A stretch of 31,233 bases of DNA from NCBI GenBank assembly GCA_041398225.1, contig JAWKVD010000031.1:1-31233 (forward strand), given 5' to 3'. Shown here piece by piece: positions 10,830 through 17,502 of this stretch (positions are counted from its first letter, which is position 1; each line of letters opens with the position of its first letter). The DNA is from JAWKVD01 sp041398225 (GTDB lineage: Bacteria > Pseudomonadota > Alphaproteobacteria > Caulobacterales > Hyphomonadaceae). The position numbers and the translations under genes are program-made. The notes beneath the pieces are model-generated. The model had not been told where the DNA came from. It worked only from the letters and a program-made list of their open reading frames with translations, and ran no database searches.

Positions 10830-11711
10830 TCAGGCCTGCTCGAACGCGCTGATCACCGTCATGATCGCAGGATCGTCCGCCGCGACGATATCCTCGTCGC
10901 GCCTCGCATAGGGAACGCTGGCGAGGATGTGGCGCATGACGTTGAGCCGCGCGCGTTTCTTGTCGTCGGCCTTCACCACGGCCCACGGCGTTTCCGGGCG
11001 CGCGGTGCGGGCGAACACGTCGCGCTCGGCGGCCGTGTAGGCGTCGAAGCGGTCCATGGAGGCGAGGTCGATCGGCGACAGCTTCCATTGCTTCAGCGGA
11101 TCGGACGCGCGCCGGGCGAAGCGGCGCCTCTGCTCCTCGCGGCTCACCGACAGCCAGAACTTGATCAGGATGGTGCCCGCATCGACCAGGTTGCGCTCGA
11201 TCTCGACGACCTGGCGCATGAACGCCTCGACCTCGTCCTCGGAGCAGAACCCCATCACGCGCTCGACGCCGGCGCGCGAATACCATGACCGGTCGAACAG
11301 AACGATTTCGCCGGCCGTCGGCAGGTGCTCGATATAGCGCTGGAAATACCACTGGCCGCGTTCGACGTCGGACGGCTTGTCCAGCGCCGCCACGCGCGCG
11401 CCGCGCGGGTTCAGGTGTTCGGTCACACGCTTGATCGCGCCGCCCTTGCCGGCGGCGTCGCGTCCCTCGAACAGGACGACGAGACGTCCGCCCGTGTCCT
11501 TGATCCAGGCCTGCAGCTTCAGCAGCTCGACCTGAAGGGCGTGTTTCTGCTGTTCGTAGACCTTGCGGGAAAGACGGCCGGCGAAGGGCGTGTCGGCGTC
11601 GAGCCATTCCCGAAGCAGACGGTTGTCCGCCGCGCGGGAAAGGCGGGGCTCCAGACGCCAGTCCGGTTCGTTATCGATCCGGTCGGCGGGCCTGAACGCC
11701 ACGACAGACAT
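10830..11711 (-). CDS. ppk2: Polyphosphate kinase 2 family protein
   Basis: The 293-residue product belongs to the PPK2 family, which uses polyphosphate to phosphorylate nucleoside diphosphates (or the reverse reaction). Key features are the Walker A loop FEGRDAAGKGGAIKR (81-95), the lid-type basic stretch around LNPRGARVAALDKPSDVE, and Walker B LFDRSWYSRAGVERVMGF (138-155). IKFWLSVSREEQRRRF and PLKQWKLSPIDLASM follow, as in single-domain class I enzymes of about 300 residues. The start at 11711 is fixed by GAAGGAG seven bases upstream; the longer frame reaching 11936 is not needed. It stops 7 bases after the plus-strand rod-like gene ends (convergent). Substrate preference (ADP or GDP) cannot be read directly. 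Confidence 0.92.
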   Translation of the reverse strand: MSVVAFRPADRIDNEPDWRLEPRLSRAADNRLLREWLDADTPFAGRLSRKVYEQQKHALQVELLKLQAWIKDTGGRLVVLFEGRDAAGKGGAIKRVTEHLNPRGARVAALDKPSDVERGQWYFQRYIEHLPTAGEIVLFDRSWYSRAGVERVMGFCSEDEVEAFMRQVVEIERNLVDAGTILIKFWLSVSREEQRRRFARRASDPLKQWKLSPIDLASMDRFDAYTAAERDVFARTARPETPWAVVKADDKKRARLNVMRHILASVPYARRDEDIVAADDPAIMTVISAFEQA

Positions 11712-11810
11712 CGCATACTCCTTCTTCCGTCCCCTCCTCCATCGTCGCGGGACCCCGCCCGCGCAGCCGATACGGGCCGCAATCTTGTTCGGACCATATG
11801 CGGCGCTTAC

Positions 11811-11818
11811 GGTTAACC
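11811..11818. promoter_or_regulatory. Palindrome GGTTAACC in a divergent promoter region
   Basis: The 267 bases between the ppk2 start (11711) and the desaturase start (11979) contain this perfect 8-bp palindrome, which includes the TTAACC core bound by CtrA-type regulators. A possible -10-like TATATG follows at about 11843. I see no other defined site and no gene in this stretch. Confidence 0.25.
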
Positions 11819-11978
11819 GCGGGTGAAACTGCTCCGCACACGGATATATGACGCGGCGCCCTGCACGGACCGGCGGGCGCGCCCAGCCGCGTAAAATGAG
11901 GGGCGCGCAGGACAAGGCTTGGCGAATGCGCACCATTTGTGCTCAGTCTTGCGGAAAGAGACCAGCGAGGGTCCGCGC

Positions 11979-12956
11979 ATGCCCCACTTCCTGTCGCCCA
12001 CCCTGTTGGCGATCCCGTTCTTTCTGGTGACCTTCATTTCCGAATGGGTGCTGGTGAAGCGCGGCGTGCTGAAGGGGCGCTACGAAACCAAGGATGCGGT
12101 CACCTCCGTCTCGATGGGGCTCGGCAATGTGGCGGTGGATACGCTGACCGGCTCGCTGGGATTTATGGCGCTGATGCTGGCCTGGCCCTACCGCCTGTTC
12201 GACATACCCGTGACGTGGTGGAGCTTCATCGCGGTCTTCGCGCTGTATGACTTCGTCTACTACTGGAAGCACCGTTTCGCGCACCGCGTTCGCTGGTTCT
12301 GGGCCGAGCACGTGACGCACCATTCCAGCGAGCACTACAATCTCACCACCGCGCTGAGACAGCCCTGGTTCGGGCCGTTCACTGGACTGTTCCTGCTGTC
12401 CGCGCCGATGGTGCTGCTGGGCTTTCATCCGGCCTTCATCGGCTTCGCCGGCGGCCTCAATCTCGTCTACCAGTACTGGATCCACACCGAGGCGATCGGG
12501 AAGATGCCAAAATGGTTCGAGTGGGTGATGAACACGCCCTCGCATCACCGCGTGCACCACGCGACGAACCCGCGCTATCTGGACGCCAACTACGCCGGCG
12601 TCTTCATCATCTGGGACAGGATGTTCGGATCGTTCGTGCCCGAACTCGACGAGGACAAGCCGGTCTACGGCATCGTGAAGCCGCTCGGCAGCTTCAATCC
12701 GCTGGTCGTCGCCTATCATGAGATGTTCGGCATCGCGCGCGACTGTGTGCGCGACGGTCTGCGCCCCTGGCGCTGGTGGGGCCGCGTACAGGGCGCGCCG
12801 GGCTGGTCGCCGGACGGGAACCACAACCGCACGCCCGAGCTGAAGCGCGACTACCTGCTGGCGCACCCCGACCAGGCCGGAACGCCCGGCCTGCCCGCGC
12901 GCCTGATCAAGACGGACGAACCGCCCGCGAACCTTCCTGAACCGGACCCCGCCTGA
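11979..12956 (+). CDS. Sterol desaturase / fatty acid hydroxylase family membrane protein
   Basis: The 325-residue product is a di-iron membrane oxygenase of the ERG3/fatty-acid-hydroxylase superfamily. Hydrophobic segments near 7-27, 55-75, 80-96 and 130-165 surround the three histidine clusters: HRFAH (98-102), HVTHHSSEH (111-119) and SHHRVHH (188-194). All iron ligands are present. The C-terminal third (KRDYLLAHPDQ...) is soluble and proline-rich at its end. I chose ATG 11979 with GAGGG eight bases upstream; a TTG at 11919 would add 20 residues unlike the family. It is followed after 2 bases by an aldehyde dehydrogenase, so the two are probably one transcript. The pairing suggests modification of a lipid or alcohol/aldehyde chain, but the substrate is not known. 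Confidence 0.88.
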   Translation: MPHFLSPTLLAIPFFLVTFISEWVLVKRGVLKGRYETKDAVTSVSMGLGNVAVDTLTGSLGFMALMLAWPYRLFDIPVTWWSFIAVFALYDFVYYWKHRFAHRVRWFWAEHVTHHSSEHYNLTTALRQPWFGPFTGLFLLSAPMVLLGFHPAFIGFAGGLNLVYQYWIHTEAIGKMPKWFEWVMNTPSHHRVHHATNPRYLDANYAGVFIIWDRMFGSFVPELDEDKPVYGIVKPLGSFNPLVVAYHEMFGIARDCVRDGLRPWRWWGRVQGAPGWSPDGNHNRTPELKRDYLLAHPDQAGTPGLPARLIKTDEPPANLPEPDPA

Positions 12957-12958
12957 CG

Positions 12959-14359
12959 ATGACCGACGACACGCTGCGCACCGCCTTCGACCGCTTGCAC
13001 GCCGCATCCCGCCGCGAACCGGCGCCGGACCACAAGACCCGGCGCGACCGCCTGATGCGCCTGCGCGCGATGATCGCCGATCACACCGAGGCGTTCGCCG
13101 AGGCGATCTCCGCCGATTTCGGCGTGCGCTCGAAGACCGAGACGCGGCTTCTGGAGGTCGCGCCGATCTACAACGCCATCCGCCACGCCCGCAGCCATCT
13201 GCGCGCCTGGATGAAGCCCTCGCCGAGCCATGTCGACATGTCGTTCCTGCCCTCGCGGGCGTGGGTGCGCCATGAACCGCTGGGCGTGGTGGGGATCATC
13301 TCGCCGTGGAACTATCCGCTGCAGCTGGCGCTGTCGCCGCTGGTCGACGTGCTGGCGGCGGGCAATCGCGCGCTGATCAAACCCTCGGAGCTGACGCCGC
13401 GCTTCTCCGATCTTCTGCAGGAGATCGTCGCGAAGACCTATTCGCCCGAGGAGGTCGCGGTCGTGACCGGCGGACCGGATGTCGCCGCCGCGTTCTCGGC
13501 GCTGCCGTTCGACCATCTGATCTTCACCGGCTCGACCTCGATCGGGCGCAAGGTGATGGCGGCGGCCGCGCCCAACCTGACCCCGGTGACGCTGGAGCTG
13601 GGCGGCAAGTCGCCGGCCATCGTGTGCGAAGACTACGACATGCAGAAAGCCGCGCACTCGATCGCGTTCGGGAAGTTTCTCAACGCCGGGCAGACCTGCA
13701 TCGCGCCGGACTATGTGCTGGCGCCCAAAGCGCGCACGCGCCCGCTGGCAGAGGCCCTGCTGGCGCACGCCCGCAGCAGCTATCCCACGCTTGCCGACAA
13801 TGACGACTACACCGCGATCATCAGCCCGCGCCATTACGACCGGCTCGCCAACGCGCTCGCCGATGCGCGCGAGAAAGGCGCAACCGCGCTGCAGATCGAG
13901 GACCCCGCCGCCGCCCAGCAGCGCAAGCTTCCGCCGACCGTGCTGCTCGATACGCCGCCGGACTCGCTGTTCCTGACGGAGGAGATTTTCGGGCCGGTTC
14001 TGCCCGTCGTCGGCTATGACAGTCTTGAGGAGGCGCTGGACTTCGTGAACGCGCACGACCGGCCGCTGGCCCTCTACGCTTTCTCCAATTCCTCGCGCAC
14101 GCGTGAACACATCCTCGATCGCGCCATTTCAGGCGGCGTGACCCTGAACGGCACGCTGCTGCACATCGCGCAGGATTCCATGCCCTTCGGCGGGGTCGGC
14201 GCCAGCGGGATCGGCGCCTATCACGGATATGAAGGCTTCAAGCGCTTCAGCCACGCGCGCGCCGTGTTCGAAACCGGCTTCCTGAACGTCTTCGAGCGGC
14301 TGGGACCGCCCTGGGGCGCGGCCGCCGACCTGGTGGTCAAGACAATGGCGCGACGCTGA
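12959..14359 (+). CDS. Aldehyde dehydrogenase, coniferyl-aldehyde-dehydrogenase-like
   Basis: The 466-residue NAD(P)-dependent aldehyde dehydrogenase contains the whole fold: VVGIISPWNYPLQLALSP (110-127), the cofactor loop FTGSTSIGRKVM (189-200), the general-base Glu213 in TLELGGKSPA, and the catalytic Cys247 in NAGQTCIAPDYV. EEIFGPVLPVV and PFGGVGASGIGAYHGYEGFKRFS follow near the end. The short N-terminus, the C-I-A-P-D-Y context and the hydrophobic C-terminus fit the class that includes coniferyl aldehyde dehydrogenase and the membrane-associated fatty aldehyde dehydrogenases. Its ATG lies 2 bases after the desaturase stop, so translation is probably coupled. Together they could oxidise a long-chain aldehyde; that is inference. 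Confidence 0.9.
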   Translation: MTDDTLRTAFDRLHAASRREPAPDHKTRRDRLMRLRAMIADHTEAFAEAISADFGVRSKTETRLLEVAPIYNAIRHARSHLRAWMKPSPSHVDMSFLPSRAWVRHEPLGVVGIISPWNYPLQLALSPLVDVLAAGNRALIKPSELTPRFSDLLQEIVAKTYSPEEVAVVTGGPDVAAAFSALPFDHLIFTGSTSIGRKVMAAAAPNLTPVTLELGGKSPAIVCEDYDMQKAAHSIAFGKFLNAGQTCIAPDYVLAPKARTRPLAEALLAHARSSYPTLADNDDYTAIISPRHYDRLANALADAREKGATALQIEDPAAAQQRKLPPTVLLDTPPDSLFLTEEIFGPVLPVVGYDSLEEALDFVNAHDRPLALYAFSNSSRTREHILDRAISGGVTLNGTLLHIAQDSMPFGGVGASGIGAYHGYEGFKRFSHARAVFETGFLNVFERLGPPWGAAADLVVKTMARR

Positions 14360-14405
14360 ACGCGCCGCGCCATCCGGTCTTCGACGAACTGTCGGAGCAA
14401 ACCCT

Positions 14406-14864
14406 CTAGGCGTTGGTCGCGCGGAGCATCCACGCGGTCTTTTCGCCTTCGGCCACACGCTGGGTCATGAGGTCGGCGGTCGCCTGGTCGCCGGCTTCCT
14501 CGGCCTGCTTGAGCGCGGCGCGAGCCGAACGCACGACGGCTTCATGGCCTTTCACCAGATTGGCGACCATCTGGTCGGCGTCCGGAACGCTGTTGTCGGC
14601 GGAGAGCTGCGATTTCGACCCGATGCTTTCGCCCATCGGCGCGTAATAGCCGAGGGACCGGATACGCTCGGCGATCAGGTCCAGAGCGCCCCACAGGTCG
14701 CGATACTGCGCTTCGAACATCGTGTGCAGCGAGTTGAAGCGCGGCCCTTCGACATTCCAGTGATAGCCGTGCGTCTTGGCGTACAGCGCATAGGTGTCCG
14801 CCAGCACCTGCTCGAGAGCCCCGGCGATCTGTTTCCGGGCTTTTTCTTCGATTCCGATATCCAT
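14406..14864 (-). CDS. dps: Dps-family ferritin-like DNA-protection protein
   Basis: The 152-residue Dps would form a dodecamer that oxidises and stores iron using peroxide. The ferroxidase ligands at the subunit interface are visible: H35 in YHWNVEGPRF, H47 in SLHTMFEAQY, and D62 and E66 in LDLIAERI. The N-terminus is short with two lysines and one arginine (EEKARKQ), so DNA binding by an N-terminal tail is uncertain. AGGAG precedes the ATG by 7 bases. Its promoter region carries a perfect TTTAGAA-N3-TTCTAAA inverted repeat, which suggests iron-responsive control. It converges with the ALDH gene and is not in an operon with the upstream hydrolase, whose stop lies 91 bases away. Confidence 0.95.
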   Translation of the reverse strand: MDIGIEEKARKQIAGALEQVLADTYALYAKTHGYHWNVEGPRFNSLHTMFEAQYRDLWGALDLIAERIRSLGYYAPMGESIGSKSQLSADNSVPDADQMVANLVKGHEAVVRSARAALKQAEEAGDQATADLMTQRVAEGEKTAWMLRATNA

Positions 14865-14882
14865 GCTGCCGCTCCTTTGGTT

Positions 14883-14899
14883 TTTAGAACCATTCTAAA
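14883..14899. promoter_or_regulatory. Perfect inverted repeat at dps: Irr/ICE-like iron box
   Basis: The 17-bp site is TTTAGAA, CCA, TTCTAAA, with perfect 7-bp arms. It lies 18 bases before the dps start and overlaps the probable -10 region. The form matches, as I recall it, the iron control element bound by Irr (a Fur-family, heme-responsive regulator) in alphaproteobacteria. A Fur or PerR-type site is the main alternative. Confidence 0.65.
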
Positions 14900-14925
14900 T
14901 TAGTGCTCGCCCGGCGTGCTGACAA
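14897..14925 (-). promoter_or_regulatory. Candidate dps promoter
   Basis: On the minus strand TTGTCA (14925-14920), exactly 17 bases and TAATTT (14902-14897) resemble -35/-10 boxes. The inverted repeat at 14883-14899 begins at the end of the -10 box and covers the expected start site, a good position for a repressor. Confidence 0.5.
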
Positions 14926-14955
14926 CCCCGCCAGCACGAATTTCCGGGCCCTGTG

Positions 14956-15807
14956 TCAGGCTTTCCGATCCAGCACCCACTCCGCAAGGTCCGTCAGGAC
15001 GTCGCCGTTGCGAACGTGGGGCAGATGGCCCGCATCCTTGATGACCTCGAGCCTGGATTCAGCCAATACCCTGGTAAGCGCACGGGCATGAATTCGGTTG
15101 CTGACGACCCGGTCCAGTTCGCCCGCCAGCATGCCCACGCGCACCCCTATGGACGGATAACGCACGGACTGGTCGATCAGCTCCCGCTTGATCGCGACAA
15201 GGTCGGCGGCGTTCGCGGCCAGCGTCGCCGGCCGCACCGCGCGCACCACGCCGGTCTGTTCGAAATAGCCTTCGGGCGGCGTTTCCGGCGCGAAGGAGTT
15301 GAGCAGCCCCGCCCATGCCGCCTTGCGCACGAAGGGCCGCGCCACCACCCGGTTGAAGACCGGACCGACCAGCGGCGCCGAGGACCAGTGATAATGCCAG
15401 GCCACCCCGCCCTCCCAGCCATAGGCGATCGGCGCGATCAGCAGCAGCCCGGAAACCTTGTCGGGATGGTCCATGGCGAGGCGCAACGCCACCGCCGTTC
15501 CATAGGAATGGGCGATCACCAGCGGCCGCTGAAGACCGAGCCCGTCGATCACCCCGGCCGCGACGTCGGCCTGCACGCCGAGAGTGTGCGCATCCGCCGG
15601 GCGCTGCGGCGTGAAGCCGAAGCCCGGCCGGTCATAAGCGGCGAGCCGGAAACGGTCCGACAGCAGCGGCGCCAGGGTCGGTTCGAACATGGCGAGATCG
15701 CACGAGGCGCCGTGGATCATCAGCGCGGCGGGCGCCTGCGGATCGCTTCGCCCCCAGGTCTTCACATGGGCCCGAACACCTGCCGCCTCGACGTAGGATC
15801 TGTCCAT
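14956..15807 (-). CDS. Alpha/beta hydrolase
   Basis: The 283-residue product has the alpha/beta-hydrolase fold. An oxyanion HG motif lies in LMIHGASCDLAMF (29-41), YDRPGFGFT is next, and the nucleophile elbow A-H-S101-Y-G is followed by a helix. The acid is probably in LAGELDRVVSNR and the histidine in IKDAGHLPHVRNGD near the C-terminus, so the Ser-Asp-His triad looks complete. It is probably cytoplasmic; no signal peptide. Such proteins include esterases, haloalkane dehalogenases and epoxide hydrolases, and I cannot choose among them. It starts 21 bases after the purQ stop on the same strand, so it is probably the last gene of the purQ transcript. No link to purine synthesis is implied. Confidence 0.85.
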   Translation of the reverse strand: MDRSYVEAAGVRAHVKTWGRSDPQAPAALMIHGASCDLAMFEPTLAPLLSDRFRLAAYDRPGFGFTPQRPADAHTLGVQADVAAGVIDGLGLQRPLVIAHSYGTAVALRLAMDHPDKVSGLLLIAPIAYGWEGGVAWHYHWSSAPLVGPVFNRVVARPFVRKAAWAGLLNSFAPETPPEGYFEQTGVVRAVRPATLAANAADLVAIKRELIDQSVRYPSIGVRVGMLAGELDRVVSNRIHARALTRVLAESRLEVIKDAGHLPHVRNGDVLTDLAEWVLDRKA

Positions 15808-15828
15808 CCCGCGTCCCCGGAGCGCGCG

Positions 15829-16488
15829 CTAGGCGGCCGACAGCAGGCTCTCGAAGAGTCTGCGTCCGTCCGCGCCGCCTTCATGGCCGCCGATGGCGCG
15901 TTCGGGGTGAGGCATCATGCCGAGCACGCGCCCGTTTTCCGACAGCACGCCCGCGATGTCGCGCGCGGAGCCGTTGGGATTGCCGACATAGCGAAACGCC
16001 ACCCGGCCCTCGCCTTCGAGACGGTCGAGCGTGGCCTCGTCGGCGAAATAGTTGCCGTCATGGTGGGCGACCGGGAACGAGACCTCGCGCTCGGCGCCGT
16101 AGGCGGAGGTGAAGGCCGAGTTGGTCGCGATCTGCAGCGGCTGGGGCCGGCAGACGAAATTGAGCGACGCGTTGCGCAGCAGGGCGCCGGGCAGAAGCCC
16201 GATCTCCGTGGCGACCTGAAACCCGTTGCAGATCGCCAGAACGAAACCGCCGCGCGCGGCGTGGGCCCGGACGGCGTCGGCGATCGGCGACACCGAGGCC
16301 ATCGCGCCCGAACGCAGATAATCGCCGTAGGAGAAGCCGCCCGGCAGGACGACGAGATCGACATCCTTCGCCAGCTCGCCGTCCTTGTGCCAGACCATGT
16401 CCGGCTCACGGCCGGTAATGTCGGCGAGCGCGACCTGCGCGTCGCGGTCGCAATTCGATCCCGGGAAGACGATGACGGCGGATTTCAT
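15829..16488 (-). CDS. purQ: Phosphoribosylformylglycinamidine synthase subunit PurQ
   Basis: The 219-residue class I glutamine amidotransferase subunit supplies ammonia to PurL, with PurS, for the FGAM synthase step of purine synthesis. VIVFPGSNCDRD (6-15), LPGGFSYGDYLRSGAMA (48-64), the nucleophile Cys87 in LAICNGFQ, and the catalytic His/Glu in MMPHPERA near the C-terminus are all present. The start at 16488 (MKSAVIVFPGSNCDRD) is set by homology; the ribosome site is weak, and ATGGCC just upstream is an alternative. purS and purC are on the same strand, but about 1.7 kb of other genes separate them, so purQ needs its own promoter here. purL is not in the window. Confidence 0.97.
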   Translation of the reverse strand: MKSAVIVFPGSNCDRDAQVALADITGREPDMVWHKDGELAKDVDLVVLPGGFSYGDYLRSGAMASVSPIADAVRAHAARGGFVLAICNGFQVATEIGLLPGALLRNASLNFVCRPQPLQIATNSAFTSAYGAEREVSFPVAHHDGNYFADEATLDRLEGEGRVAFRYVGNPNGSARDIAGVLSENGRVLGMMPHPERAIGGHEGGADGRRLFESLLSAA

Positions 16489-16521
16489 GGCCATGCCGCT
16501 AGCAGGATTTCGCCCGAGTCG

Positions 16522-16550
16522 CCATAATCGGCTGGCGTTTTGACGCACAA
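16522..16550 (-). promoter_or_regulatory. Candidate promoter of purQ
   Basis: On the minus strand TTGTGC (16550-16545), 17 bases and TTATGG (16527-16522) precede purQ. The oppositely oriented lipoprotein gene starts at 16572, so the 83-base gap must hold promoters for both. The match is modest. Confidence 0.3.
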
Positions 16551-16571
16551 TCCTGGCTACAGGAGACCGAC

Positions 16572-16904
16572 ATGACCGGCATGACGACTGTCCGAGCGTT
16601 GGCGTTTGTTCCCCCAGCCCTTTTTCCGGCCGCCCTTTTTCTGGCGCCCCTTATCTTGGCCGGCTGCGCCTCCGCGCCCGCCGCCCCCTCCAAAACCTAT
16701 GTGACCCAGCTGGAAGTCTGCGCCGACAAGGTCGGCTATGTGCAGAGTTCGCAGCTGATCAAGTCCAGCGGCTATGCCGAGCTGGACGCGAAGGCGCTAG
16801 CCGCTGCGGCGCCGGGCATGCTGGCGACCAGGCCCGGCAAGGCCGGCTGCCGTCCGCTGGACGTGGAATGGCGGATGGAAGATGCGCAGGCGGCCGCTTC
16901 CTGA
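16572..16904 (+). CDS. Small lipoprotein with a TonB-C-like domain
   Basis: The 110-residue product has a lipoprotein signal with lipobox L-A-G-C (Cys32) after a long hydrophobic segment. The mature part is short: YVTQLEVCADKVGYVQSSQ, LIKSSGYAELDAKALAAAAP, then PGKAGCRPLDVEWRME. The order strand, k-S-S-G-Y-x-x-L-D-x-x-A-L helix, cysteine, and closing strand resembles the C-terminal domain of TonB-family proteins, reduced to its core. AGGAGA is at good spacing before the ATG. It is divergent from purQ. The residue after the lipobox Cys is alanine, so outer-membrane sorting is expected. The function is unknown; a periplasmic binding or scaffold role is only a guess. Confidence 0.7.
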   Translation: MTGMTTVRALAFVPPALFPAALFLAPLILAGCASAPAAPSKTYVTQLEVCADKVGYVQSSQLIKSSGYAELDAKALAAAAPGMLATRPGKAGCRPLDVEWRMEDAQAAAS

Positions 16905-16946
16905 GGGGCGACCAAGGCTCAAAATCGCCAGATTCGAGACCGACAA

Positions 16947-17006
16947 GCCTCGCGAGTGATGGCCTCGCGAGTAATGGCCTCGCGAGTAATGGCCTCGCGT
17001 GTAATA
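16947..17006 (+). repeat. Four tandem 15-bp repeats, each with a CTCGCG(A/T)G core
   Basis: Units at 16947-16961, 16962-16976, 16977-16991 and 16992-17006 follow gcctcgcgagtRatg, with changes in the last copy. Units 1-3 each hold the 8-bp palindrome CTCGCGAG. The array ends directly at the AAAGGA ribosome site of the entericidin-like gene at 17019. The unit length is a multiple of three, and the ATG at each of the three unit joins is in frame with that gene. Confidence 0.9.
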
Positions 17007-17018
17007 AAGGACCGCCCG

Positions 17019-17216
17019 ATGACGTTCAAATCCCTCGCCGCCGCAAGCGCGCTGCTCGCCCTGGCCGGCTGCAACACCGTCGCCGGTATCGGCAAGGATC
17101 TCGTCGCCGTGGGCGATGTGCTGACCGGCGCCTCGGAAGACGCCCAGAAAAACCCCAACACCGACGCCGACCGCGAGCTTTGCGGCGGCCCGGGGCGCAA
17201 CCAGCCCGGCTGCTAG
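17019..17216 (+). CDS. Entericidin-like lipoprotein with a C-terminal extension
   Basis: The 65-residue product begins MTFKSLAAASALLALAGC, a lipoprotein signal with lipobox L-A-G-C at Cys18. The mature start CNTVAGIGKDLVAVGD is the entericidin A/B (EcnA/EcnB) pattern. It then runs on for about 30 residues, with LCGGPGRNQPGC at the end giving two more cysteines, unlike ordinary entericidins of about 40-50 residues. AAAGGA precedes the ATG. Upstream ATGs inside the 15-bp repeats are in frame and would add M-A-S-R-V repeats, but they lack ribosome sites and would spoil the signal peptide. Entericidins are small membrane-active lipoproteins of stationary phase; the role here is inferred. Confidence 0.75.
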   Translation: MTFKSLAAASALLALAGCNTVAGIGKDLVAVGDVLTGASEDAQKNPNTDADRELCGGPGRNQPGC

Positions 17217-17366
17217 CGGGACCGCCTGTCAGGGCCTCTAGGCCGGACTGGCGGGAGCGGCCCGCCCGAGCGGCGCATTGGTCGCTGCCTCCGCCGGCCT
17301 CAAACCTCTTGCGCTTCTGTGCGTTTGCATCATCTTTTCGACGAACCTGATTTGAGAGGGTAAGCC

Positions 17367-17498
17367 ATGCTCCGCAAAGCCATTCTGGTCGCCATGCTCG
17401 CCGTGACGCTCGGCGCCTGCAACACCATCGCCGGCATCGGCAAGGACGTTTCGGCCGCCGGCGACGCGGTCTCCGACGCCGCCGACGACGCGAAGTAG
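17367..17498 (+). CDS. Entericidin A/B-family lipoprotein (43 residues)
   Basis: The short gene encodes MLRKAILVAMLAVTLGACNT and then IAGIGKDVSAAGDAVSDAADDAK. The lipobox L-G-A-C places Cys18 exactly as in the gene at 17019, and C-N-T-(V/I)-A-G-I-G-K-D is shared, so the two are probably tandem paralogues. GAGAGGG lies 7 bases before the ATG. This one has the standard entericidin length and acidic, alanine-rich end. The 150 bases between the paralogues contain no gene I can see. Its stop is only 4 bases from the stop of the convergent HEPN gene. Confidence 0.85.
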   Translation: MLRKAILVAMLAVTLGACNTIAGIGKDVSAAGDAVSDAADDAK

Positions 17499-17502
17499 AC
17501 GC

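Noticed and set aside
11712..11936. A 75-residue N-terminal extension of PPK2
   Set aside because: GAAGGAG and the family start both point to 11711; the extension is non-conserved-looking translated promoter DNA.
14953..16527. A 524-residue plus-strand frame over the hydrolase and purQ
   Set aside because: It is antisense to two well-supported genes and has no recognisable motif.
16947..17006. CRISPR array
   Set aside because: The repeats are 15 bp and directly adjacent, with no spacers and no cas genes nearby.
16956..17018. M-A-S-R-V repeats as the true N-terminus of the entericidin-like protein
   Set aside because: They would displace the lipoprotein signal from the N-terminus and have no ribosome sites; noted only as a possible switch.
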